Shown here one piece after another: positions 1 to 6,917 of a stretch of 64,000 bases of DNA. The position numbers were made by a program, and so were the translations under genes. Position 1 is the stretch's first letter. Every line of letters begins with the position of its first letter. This DNA is from an uncultured Flavobacterium sp. (lineage in GTDB: Bacteria; Bacteroidota; Bacteroidia; Flavobacteriales; Flavobacteriaceae), in the NCBI RefSeq assembly GCF_946478785.1, contig NZ_CAMLDD010000006.1:183340-247339 (forward strand). Reading direction: 5' to 3'. Under the pieces are notes generated by a model. It was not told the origin of the DNA, ran no database searches, and worked only from the letters and a program-made list of their open reading frames with translations.

Positions 1-42
1 CAATAATGCGGAACGCTGTCTAATTTTTGCTAAAACTGCCAT
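1..42 (-). CDS. Peptidylprolyl isomerase, PpiD/SurA-like (N-terminal 14 codons only)
   Basis: The reverse strand opens with an ATG at 42 and reads MAVLAKIRQRSALL before running off the left edge. This start resembles Bacteroidota PpiD-type periplasmic foldases, which begin with a short basic stretch (K-I-R-x-R-S) followed by a membrane anchor. The rest of the gene lies outside the window. It is the last visible member of the minus-strand envelope cluster, about 110 bp downstream of the CNNM gene. The call rests on 14 residues only. Confidence 0.5.
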   Translation of the reverse strand, partial: MAVLAKIRQRSALL

Positions 43-151
43 TTTTATTATAGTTAATTTTATATTCAGTTTGCGAAAATACAATTATCTAGTTAATAAC
101 AATACAACTAGTGTTTTATTTTGCACATTTTTTTTTTAATTAATAAAAAAA

Positions 152-1411
152 TTACTCCTTTGTGGTCATTTTTACTAATTCGATTTTCTTGTTGGAACAT
201 TCTTCTATCACAAAATGATAATTTCCAACACTCATTTTTTCACCTTTTTGAGGAATATCCTTTGTAAAATCCATTATAAATCCACCTAAAGTTCCGTAAG
301 AATCATTTTCGGGAATATCTAATTTATATGTTTCATTTAAATAAGCCACCTCTAATCTTGCTGAAAAAAGATATTCATTTTCTCCTATTTCCTGCTCAAT
401 TAATTCTTCGTCCAAATCATGCTCGTCTTCAATTTCACCAAAAAGTTCTTCTACAATATCTTCTATAGTTATAATACCTGAAGTTCCCCCATATTCATCT
501 AAAACAACTGCAACATTTTTTCTTTTTTTGATAAGCAGACTCAAAACATCTTTTATCAAAATTGTTTCGGGCACAAACTCCACTGCCATTAAAACCGACT
601 TTATTGTTTTTGGTTTTTTAAACAAGTCAAAAGAATGTACATAACCCACAATATCATCAAGGGAATTTTGACTTACAATGATTTTCGAATAGCCTGTTTC
701 TACAAATAATTCTTTGAGATCAGGAACTGTATCAAACAAGTCTATATCTACAATTTCTGTTCGGGGTGTCATAATATCACGCGCCTTCATTCCCGAAAAT
801 TCTAATGCATTCTGAAAAATCTGAATTTCAGAATCTACTTCCTGGTTGTCTTCAACAGAATTCATCTGCTCAGTAATGTAATTTCCTAATTCAATTTTAC
901 TGAAATATAATTGAACCTGATCCCCCTCAGTTTTAAAAAATTTTCGCAAAATAAAATCAGAAATCCAGATAAAAAAAGTTGAAATGTAATAGAATAACCG
1001 ATAAAAAATATAAGCCGGAACAGCAAAAACCCTAATTAAAGAATTGGCATAAATCTGAAATAAGATTTTTGGAAAAAACTCTGCAGTTATTAAAACAATA
1101 AAAGTAGAAATAAAAGTGAGAAGAAATAAATTTGTGTATCCAGAAAATTCATAACCAAAATTTGTAATGCCTTGCAGGATCAGATCTGCAGTAAAAAAAC
1201 CATAAACAACTAATGCCACATTGTTTCCAATAAGCATTGCTGCGACAAATTTAGATGGTTTTTCGGTAAGCTTCGTTAATATTCGGGAAACAAAGTTATC
1301 TTGTTTCTTTTCGATTTCAAGGTAAATCTTATTAGAGGAAACAAAAGCTATTTCCATTCCTGAAAAAAAGGCTGATAGTATTAAACATAGTATTATAATA
1401 CTAATTTCCAT
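152..1411 (-). CDS. CNNM/CorC-type membrane protein with CBS pair (hemolysin-related family)
   Basis: This is an inner-membrane protein of the DUF21-CBS-CorC_HlyC family, whose members are linked to Mg2+/Co2+ efflux or homeostasis; in gliding Flavobacteria a relative is GldE. Residues 1-150 hold about four hydrophobic segments, starting with a reentrant-like segment containing SAFFSGMEIAF. A CBS pair spans about 205-330 and includes MTPRTEI and the GGTSGIITIEDIVEELFGEI segment. A CorC_HlyC C-terminal domain follows (about 345-415, with YGTLGGF). At 419 aa it has normal family length. The ATG start lies 2 bp past the stop of the upstream 64-aa gene, so the two are probably co-transcribed. Whether it exports Mg2+ or serves another envelope role cannot be told from sequence. 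Confidence 0.88.
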   Translation of the reverse strand: MEISIIILCLILSAFFSGMEIAFVSSNKIYLEIEKKQDNFVSRILTKLTEKPSKFVAAMLIGNNVALVVYGFFTADLILQGITNFGYEFSGYTNLFLLTFISTFIVLITAEFFPKILFQIYANSLIRVFAVPAYIFYRLFYYISTFFIWISDFILRKFFKTEGDQVQLYFSKIELGNYITEQMNSVEDNQEVDSEIQIFQNALEFSGMKARDIMTPRTEIVDIDLFDTVPDLKELFVETGYSKIIVSQNSLDDIVGYVHSFDLFKKPKTIKSVLMAVEFVPETILIKDVLSLLIKKRKNVAVVLDEYGGTSGIITIEDIVEELFGEIEDEHDLDEELIEQEIGENEYLFSARLEVAYLNETYKLDIPENDSYGTLGGFIMDFTKDIPQKGEKMSVGNYHFVIEECSNKKIELVKMTTKE

Positions 1412-1413
1412 TT

Positions 1414-1608
1414 TTATTGCTTTTTATAATGATCGTCAAATTTCTTAGAAAATTTTCTCCTGAAAAAAAACATAAAAATACTTACACCTGCAATCAAAAA
1501 ACTCAGCCAGGGTGTTTCATTCGAATCATTCAGCTTTGTAATCCCGTCATAAATAAAAGCAACTGCAATTAATAAGTAAACGTATTGTGTATATTTTAAG
1601 TAATTCAT
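1414..1608 (-). CDS. Small hypothetical membrane protein (64 aa)
   Basis: This 64-aa protein has two predicted membrane segments (about 9-24 and 34-49) and a very basic tail (RRKFSKKFDDHYKKQ), which suggests a hairpin with both ends in the cytoplasm. It sits between lptC and the CNNM gene with gaps of 12 bp and 2 bp, so it is almost certainly part of the same transcript. I do not recognise the family. Tight packing in an operon is the main reason to accept it as real. Confidence 0.75.
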   Translation of the reverse strand: MNYLKYTQYVYLLIAVAFIYDGITKLNDSNETPWLSFLIAGVSIFMFFFRRKFSKKFDDHYKKQ

Positions 1609-1620
1609 AATTTTTAATTT

Positions 1621-2178
1621 TTAATCTTCATCTGCTTCAATTTCTCCGCTTACCCGCTGTGAATTTATCACTTTAAAATCTTTACTAAAATCTATTCCCT
1701 GACCATTCGAAACACCTTTAGCGTCTGTAAGCTTAAACTTTCTTTCGGTGTAAAACCATTCGTTTTTCTGATCAAAATACAATTGTTCTGTTTCAAGGAC
1801 CTGTCCGGCTTCCGAAGTAATTTTTACTTTTCCCTGTAAATCAATTATACCGGTCTGTTTATACGAAACTGCATAATTTGCTACAATAAAAGTGCGTTTT
1901 TGCTTTTTATCATACAATGTAACATCAATACCTTTTGGAAATTCGGTAAAAGGAAAATCAACACTCGCATAATCCAACATTTTTCGGCTTTTCAAAACAC
2001 CGGTTATACGACCCGAATCTGTGTATTTTATATTAACTGTATCAGCATCTGTAGCAGGAAAAAATTCTGAAAAGTTAATTTTCTGAACCTCCTTAAAATT
2101 ACTTTCGCATCCAAAAAACAGTGTCACAGCAAAAACTGTGACAACGGTTATGATATTATGTATTTTTGGTAAATTCAT
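1621..2178 (-). CDS. lptC: LPS export ABC transporter periplasmic protein LptC
   Basis: LptC links the LptBFG ABC transporter to the LptA bridge that carries lipopolysaccharide to the outer membrane. The 185-aa product starts with a hydrophobic segment (about 9-25) that ends in FFGCES and could be read as a lipobox or a membrane anchor. A beta-strand-rich OstA/LptC-like domain follows, with the pattern D-x-x-x-x-R-x-x-G-x-L-K-S-R and a later ETEQLYFDQ motif typical of LptC/OstA folds. Length matches the family. It lies among envelope genes (outer-membrane protein, CNNM, PpiD), a common flavobacterial arrangement. Confidence 0.85.
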   Translation of the reverse strand: MNLPKIHNIITVVTVFAVTLFFGCESNFKEVQKINFSEFFPATDADTVNIKYTDSGRITGVLKSRKMLDYASVDFPFTEFPKGIDVTLYDKKQKRTFIVANYAVSYKQTGIIDLQGKVKITSEAGQVLETEQLYFDQKNEWFYTERKFKLTDAKGVSNGQGIDFSKDFKVINSQRVSGEIEADED

Positions 2179-2227
2179 GCGCCAAATGTAGTAAATTCTG
2201 CTGAGCTAATAAAAACCAAATAAAGCA

Positions 2228-3457
2228 TTAGTTGAACTTACTTTTCACGAACCATTTATCATTAAAAGAGAAACTAAGGCTAAAATTTATATAATTTTCC
2301 TGAATCAAATTGGAAGAAACGGTTCCTTTTTTACCGTATTCAATTCCAAAATTCACATTAGAGAAAGATCCGGTAATAGGAAAACCTGCTCCCAATGTCA
2401 AACCAACATCTTTTATGGATTCATTATTAACCACAAGGCCAATTTTTTCATATTTTAATCCTGCTCTATATGTAATCCTGCTAAAATAACTTGAGAATGA
2501 AGTATAGTTTGGAAGGTAATATCCTCCAATTGCATATTTTGCATATTTTTCATAACGCACATTTTCTCTTGTATTATAATAATTTTCAAACTGACCACTG
2601 CCTTGAAAAGCTAATGTCGTACCTACTAACCATTTTCTTGCTTCTCCAATACCTGCGCCAATAGTTAATTTATTTGGCAAATTTAAAGTTGAGCTATCCG
2701 ATTCATTAATTGCACCGGTAGTATCACCATCTACTTCAATATTCCTTTCACTGTCTGAATTTAGATTGCTTCCAAATGTATAGGCCAAACTGGTAAACAA
2801 TTCCATTTTCTTGTAGATTTTGGTTTGATACATCGTACCAATATTAAAATTAACTCCGGACAACGTAGAAGTATTAATCTCTCTTGTAGCACTTGAAACT
2901 CCGGTAATAGCTTCTATACTGGTAGTTTCAATTTTTCCAAAATTATATTGCATATCGGCACCCACATTCCAGTTTGGTTTTATTTTATATGCTAATGCTA
3001 AAAAAACTTTATTCAAACCTCCTTCTCCTTCATATTGTCTACTTGTTTCACCTTCAACAGTTGAATTGTCATCCCTGATTTTATAACCCACTGATGAAAC
3101 TGGAACCAAACCAAATCCTGCCCCAAATTTGCCCATTGGAATTCCTAAAAGCAAATAATCAAAAGTTGACCTTGTAGCACTGGCTTTTTCAGTATCTGAT
3201 TTTATTTTTGAAGTTCCGTAAGTACCTCCCACAGTAAAAGTAGTCTGTATAAGACTGGCATAACTTGCCGGATTTTCTACATTCAAATGTATACTATCCT
3301 GTTCAACCGAAACACCTCCCATCGACCTGTTTTCTAAGGTCCCTTTAAATCGTACATCCCCAATTCCGTAAAAAGAATAAGGAGAGGCGGTACCTTGCTG
3401 AGCTAATGTAACGAACGAAATAAGCAAACAAGCGCTTAGTATAATTTTTTTAATCAT
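2228..3457 (-). CDS. Outer-membrane beta-barrel protein, OmpP1/FadL-like
   Basis: The 409-aa product has a clear signal peptide (about 1-19, ending FVTLAQ). It continues as alternating aromatic/polar beta-strands with many Gly and Asn turns and ends in an aromatic-rich final strand (FNDKWFVKSKFN). The early motif SPYSFYGIGD and the NPASYASL stretch resemble the FadL/OmpP1-like or PorV-like barrels common in Bacteroidota, whose cargo is mostly unknown. Its start overlaps the 3' end of coaX by 8 bp, so translation is probably coupled. No substrate can be assigned. Confidence 0.75.
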   Translation of the reverse strand: MIKKIILSACLLISFVTLAQQGTASPYSFYGIGDVRFKGTLENRSMGGVSVEQDSIHLNVENPASYASLIQTTFTVGGTYGTSKIKSDTEKASATRSTFDYLLLGIPMGKFGAGFGLVPVSSVGYKIRDDNSTVEGETSRQYEGEGGLNKVFLALAYKIKPNWNVGADMQYNFGKIETTSIEAITGVSSATREINTSTLSGVNFNIGTMYQTKIYKKMELFTSLAYTFGSNLNSDSERNIEVDGDTTGAINESDSSTLNLPNKLTIGAGIGEARKWLVGTTLAFQGSGQFENYYNTRENVRYEKYAKYAIGGYYLPNYTSFSSYFSRITYRAGLKYEKIGLVVNNESIKDVGLTLGAGFPITGSFSNVNFGIEYGKKGTVSSNLIQENYINFSLSFSFNDKWFVKSKFN

Positions 3458-4184
3458 TGTCGATTTTATATTGAAATGTTTGGTTCAAACTCTCAAGCAA
3501 GAAATTTGAATTGGCAAATATGGTATTTTTTAATCGTTTAGCCAAAAATTCTGTATCGCCTCCCGTTAAAATTATTATAAAATTTGAAAAGTTTCTACGA
3601 TATTCATCGATAAAACCGTCAATCTCATAGACGAAACCATTCACAACTCCGGAATGTATTGCTTGTGCGGTAGTGTCTCCTATATATGATCCTGGTGTTT
3701 CCAACTCCAGCAAAGGCAGCTTAGCTGTGTAATTGTGCAATGCTTCGTAACGCAATCGCAAGCCTGGGGAAATAGCCCCACCTAAATAATTATCAAATTC
3801 GTCGATAAAATCGTAGGTTATACATGTTCCGGCATCTATCACCAATCTGTTTTGTTTAGGAAATTGTAAAGTCGCTCCAGCAGCCAAAACCATTCTGTCA
3901 ATCCCTAATGTTTTTGGAGTTGCATATTTATTGATGAAAGGAAAAATATCTTCATGAGTCAAAAAATGAATATTAAGTTGTTTTTCGAAATTTAAAAAAG
4001 ATTGTTTTTCGACATTTCCGACAGATGCAACGACCAAATCAGAGCATTTTTGAAATTTTTTTAAAATTTTTTCAATTTTTTTTTCAAGCTCTTTTTTCTC
4101 AAAAACAAAATTCTCAAGAACAGTATTCCCCTCAAAGACAGCAGCTTTAATTCGGGTATTACCAACATCAACTATTAAAACCAT
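3450..4184 (-). CDS. coaX: Type III pantothenate kinase
   Basis: CoaX phosphorylates pantothenate in the first committed step of coenzyme A synthesis. It belongs to the ASKHA superfamily, which needs no classical P-loop. The N-terminal motif DVGNTRIKAAVFEG binds phosphate. GIDRMVLAAGA, VIDAGTCITYDFID and GGAISPGLRLR are family signatures, with the Asp of DAGT as a likely catalytic residue. At 244 aa it has family length. It heads the visible minus-strand envelope run and overlaps the next gene by 8 bp. The upstream gap to tRNA-Phe is about 140 bp. Confidence 0.95.
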   Translation of the reverse strand: MVLIVDVGNTRIKAAVFEGNTVLENFVFEKKELEKKIEKILKKFQKCSDLVVASVGNVEKQSFLNFEKQLNIHFLTHEDIFPFINKYATPKTLGIDRMVLAAGATLQFPKQNRLVIDAGTCITYDFIDEFDNYLGGAISPGLRLRYEALHNYTAKLPLLELETPGSYIGDTTAQAIHSGVVNGFVYEIDGFIDEYRRNFSNFIIILTGGDTEFLAKRLKNTIFANSNFLLESLNQTFQYKIDND

Positions 4185-4237
4185 ATTTATTTATTTACCA
4201 ATGCGAAGGTACGAATTGATTTTTTTAAAAAAATGTT

Positions 4238-4267
4238 TTGGATAAACGAAAAATGATTCTATCTTTG
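4238..4267 (+). promoter_or_regulatory. Flavobacterial sigma-A promoter of tRNA-Phe
   Basis: A TTG at 4238-4240 and TATCTTTG at 4260-4267 are separated by 19 bp. They match the Bacteroidota consensus (TTG, 17-23 bp, TAnnTTTG). Transcription should start about 6 bp downstream, roughly 55 bp before the tRNA. Confidence 0.85.
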
Positions 4268-4327
4268 CACCCGCAAACACGTTCACCCAACGCTACTAAA
4301 ATAGAGAAAAAGTGATGTGATAAGCAA

Positions 4328-4400
4328 GGTACCTTAGCTCAGATGGTAGAGCAATGGACTGAAAATCCATGTGTCCCTGGTTCGATCCCTGGAGGTACCA
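4328..4400 (+). tRNA. tRNA-Phe (GAA)
   Basis: A 73-nt cloverleaf has acceptor stem GGTACCT/AGGTACC, a D-arm beginning TAGCTCAGA, anticodon loop CTGAAAA with anticodon GAA, and T-loop TTCGATC. The discriminator base is A at 4400. CCA is not encoded; the next bases are CAA. The T-stem contains one U-U mismatch. It has its own promoter and terminator. Confidence 0.96.
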
Positions 4401-4403
4401 CAA

Positions 4404-4431
4404 AACCCGAATAGCAATATTCGGGTTTTTT
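4404..4431 (+). terminator. Intrinsic terminator of tRNA-Phe
   Basis: The inverted repeat AACCCGAAT / ATTCGGGTT encloses a 6-nt loop and is followed by a T tract. It lies 3 bp past the tRNA. Confidence 0.9.
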
Positions 4432-4550
4432 GTTTTTATATTTCTCCTAATACAGGATCAATACGAAAACGGATCCTCAATACGAAAACCTGTGGAGCAG
4501 CAAAATTCCGGTATAAATAAAATGGATTATTCATTTCTTATACCGTAAAC

Positions 4551-4657
4551 CGCGTTAGGGATGGAAGCGGCATCCTTTTGCGATTCTAAATCCCTTGCCA
4601 AATCAAAAACGCCATCGCAAAAGATACAGCGGACAGCCCGGCCCGTAGGGAACGCCC
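4551..4657 (+). ncRNA. Structured repeat, Flavo-1-RNA-like candidate, copy A (long form)
   Basis: The element begins near GTTAGGGATGGAAGCGG, continues ATCCTTTTGCGAT, and after a loop returns as ATCGCAAAAGATACAGCGGA and AGGGAACGCCC. The two central arms pair as a long hairpin, and the flanks are strongly conserved with copies at 54029-54136 (same long form), 6703-6776 and 36369-36440 (short form). Conserved flanks around a variable but complementary stem indicate a structured RNA or a non-autonomous element. It resembles the published Flavo-1 RNA motif of Flavobacteria, but that match is from memory. The rest of 4432-4886 is AT-rich with no other feature seen. Confidence 0.55.
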
Positions 4658-4895
4658 AAACTATTGTTTACTTAGTAATATTTACGAAAACCTGTAAGTT
4701 TACTTGATTTGCATTCCTGTCGATAAAAAACCTCTCATTATTATTACGTGAAGCTTTCCAACTGCCTAAAAGCTTAAAATAAACAATTAATGTCCTTTTG
4801 TTAAAAAAGTATCAGTTAAATAAATAAATATCTTTTATATTCGTAAAAAAATATTTTAATTATTTATTTATTACCAATTACATTATTTGCAGTTT

Positions 4896-6392
4896 ATGAG
4901 TAATACATCTACAAAAGGCATTTGGAAAGTGATTTCGGCCTCTTCTATGGGAACTATGATTGAATGGTATGATTTCTATATTTTTGGAAGTCTCGCCGTT
5001 GTAATTTCAACTAAATTTTTTCCAAGCGACAATCCTACCGCAGCATTTTTATCGACACTGGCGACTTTTGCCGCAGGATTTGTAGTTCGCCCTTTTGGAG
5101 CCTTATTCTTTGGAAGACTTGGAGATATTATTGGTCGTAAATATACTTTTATGGCTACCTTATTATTAATGGGAGGTTCTACGTTTTTAATTGGATGTAT
5201 TCCGAGTTATGAAACAATTGGATTTTTTGCCCCTTTATTGGTTTTAATTTTACGCTTATTACAAGGACTTGCATTAGGTGGAGAATATGGAGGAGCAGCG
5301 ACATACGTTGCCGAACATGCTCCTGCCGGACAAAGAGGCTATTGGACTTCCTGGATTCAGACCACAGCAACAGTTGGATTGTTTATTTCATTAATGGTAA
5401 TTCTGGCTACGAAAAACGTTCTTTCTGCTGAAGATTTTGATACCTGGGGATGGCGTGTACCATTTTGGGTTTCAATCGTTATGGTAGGGGTTTCATATTT
5501 GATTAGAAAAAACATGGATGAGTCTCCTGAATTTGCCAAAGCAAAAAAAGAAGGCACTACAAGCAAAAGTCCGCTAAAAGAAAGTTTTGGTAATCGTTAC
5601 AACTTAAAATTTGTACTGCTTGCTTTATTTGGAGCAACGATGGGACAGGGAGTTGTTTGGTACACAGGACAATTTTACGCCATGAGTTTCATGAAAACCG
5701 TAATGAACATAGATTCTTCTCAGGTTGATAGTTTATTAGGTATTGCGCTTTTAATAGGAACTCCGTTTTTTATTGTATTTGGATGGCTGAGCGATAAAAT
5801 TGGCCGTAAATATATTATGATGGGCGGAATGTTACTGGCTATTTTGCTGTACAGACCAATTTACAAAGCAATGTACACCACAACAGACACCACTCTTAAA
5901 ACTGAAATTACAGAAAAAACAAAAACTACGGTTGAATTAACTTCGGCCCAAGATTCTGTTTATACAACTCATAAAGAATTCACTGACGGAACGGTTTCAA
6001 TTGAAAAAAGGACTCATTTTGCAGCTAAAAAAGACGATCAGGTTACGACATCGGTCATTATTAATTCAAATGATGAATGGAGTTTGATTTTCTTCGTATT
6101 CATTCAGGTATTGTTTGTTACGATGGTTTACGGACCTATTGCTGCTTTCCTGGTAGAAATGTTTCCTGTTAAAATCAGGTATACTTCAATGTCGTTGCCT
6201 TACCATGTTGGAAACGGAATTTTTGGAGGATTGCTTCCTGCCATTTCTACTTATTTTGTAACTCATGCTAAAAGTTCCGGCAAAACAGATTTCTATCTGG
6301 ACGGACTTTGGTATCCAATTGTAATCGCTTCGGTTTGTTTTGTAATTGGAATGATTTACATTGATAATAAAAATAAAACTACACATCTTTAA
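4896..6392 (+). CDS. MFS transporter, metabolite:H+ symporter (MHS/ProP-like)
   Basis: This is a twelve-helix major facilitator in the inner membrane. The start TIEWYDFYIFGSLA, the GRLGDIIGRKYTF loop after helix 2, the RLLQGLALGGEYGG motif and a second GWLSDKIGRKYIMM loop are hallmarks of the MHS family (ProP, KgtP, ShiA), which moves organic acids or osmolytes with protons. The product is about 498 aa against roughly 430-450 for the family. The surplus is a hydrophilic, Thr/Lys-rich loop at about residues 322-393, on the periplasmic side after helix 8. I chose the ATG at 4896 over an in-frame TTG at 4887. A small membrane protein follows 10 bp downstream. The substrate is unknown. Confidence 0.88.
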   Translation: MSNTSTKGIWKVISASSMGTMIEWYDFYIFGSLAVVISTKFFPSDNPTAAFLSTLATFAAGFVVRPFGALFFGRLGDIIGRKYTFMATLLLMGGSTFLIGCIPSYETIGFFAPLLVLILRLLQGLALGGEYGGAATYVAEHAPAGQRGYWTSWIQTTATVGLFISLMVILATKNVLSAEDFDTWGWRVPFWVSIVMVGVSYLIRKNMDESPEFAKAKKEGTTSKSPLKESFGNRYNLKFVLLALFGATMGQGVVWYTGQFYAMSFMKTVMNIDSSQVDSLLGIALLIGTPFFIVFGWLSDKIGRKYIMMGGMLLAILLYRPIYKAMYTTTDTTLKTEITEKTKTTVELTSAQDSVYTTHKEFTDGTVSIEKRTHFAAKKDDQVTTSVIINSNDEWSLIFFVFIQVLFVTMVYGPIAAFLVEMFPVKIRYTSMSLPYHVGNGIFGGLLPAISTYFVTHAKSSGKTDFYLDGLWYPIVIASVCFVIGMIYIDNKNKTTHL

Positions 6393-6402
6393 TCTGATAA
6401 AA

Positions 6403-6627
6403 ATGAATCTAATTAAAAAAATATTAGGCGTATTGTGGATATTATTTGCAATTGCTGCAGCTTATTTTTGCATTTTTGAATTTGGGCTGCCAAAATTTTT
6501 ATCAGACCAACAGGAAGATTTAGTATTTGGAATTATTATTCTGTTTATCCTGACACCATTAATTGTGTTAGGACTGGGAACATTTGGTTACTTCTCTTTG
6601 ATTGGAGAATATGATAAAGAGGATTAA
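6403..6627 (+). CDS. Small membrane protein downstream of the MHS transporter (74 aa)
   Basis: Starting at the ATG at 6403, the product is 74 aa with two hydrophobic segments (about 5-25 and 41-66) and an acidic C-terminus (GEYDKED). An earlier in-frame start at 6361 would overlap the transporter gene and is less likely. The 10-bp gap implies co-transcription and co-translation with the transporter, so it may be a partner or stabiliser of it. I do not recognise a family with certainty. Confidence 0.7.
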   Translation: MNLIKKILGVLWILFAIAAAYFCIFEFGLPKFLSDQQEDLVFGIIILFILTPLIVLGLGTFGYFSLIGEYDKED

Positions 6628-6702
6628 TCAAAAAAACAATTTATGAACCTCAACTTAATTATTAATTTTTGAAGCAGAAAGATTAAGTGTTTTTTCAGCA
6701 AG

Positions 6703-6776
6703 CATCGTCCCGCTTTCCGTTACAATCTTTTATGCCGAACACCGGCAAAAAAGGTTTCCACTTCAATCGGGGCTAA
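6703..6776 (-). ncRNA. Structured repeat, Flavo-1-RNA-like candidate, copy B (short form)
   Basis: On the minus strand it reads TAGCCCCGATTGAAGTGG, then CCTTTTTTGCCGG, a short loop, CCGGCATAAAAGATTG, and AACGGAAAGCGGGA. The order of conserved boxes matches copies A, C and D, but the central stem sequence differs while still pairing. It lies between the small membrane protein and the amylase gene. The remaining bases of this gap are AT-rich and hold only the hairpin at 6848-6877. Confidence 0.5.
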
Positions 6777-6847
6777 AAGTAAACATTTTGCTTTTTTATA
6801 AACATTCAAAAAAATAATTGTTGAAGGTTAATTATTGTGCTATAAAC

Positions 6848-6877
6848 AAGGGCTGTCTTAAAATTAAGACAGCCCTT
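6848..6877 (-). terminator. Strong hairpin downstream of the amylase gene
   Basis: The near-perfect inverted repeat AAGGGCTGTCTTAA / TTAAGACAGCCCTT lies about 40 bp past the amylase stop. The T tract is weak on both strands. It probably terminates or stabilises the 3' end of the minus-strand sus transcript. Confidence 0.6.
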
Positions 6878-6917
6878 TCGCATTACTAACTAACCTACCA
6901 AAATATGAATAGTGTGA

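Noticed and set aside
4185..4237. Pantothenate or other riboswitch upstream of coaX
   Set aside because: The leader is short and AT-rich with no conserved riboswitch core.
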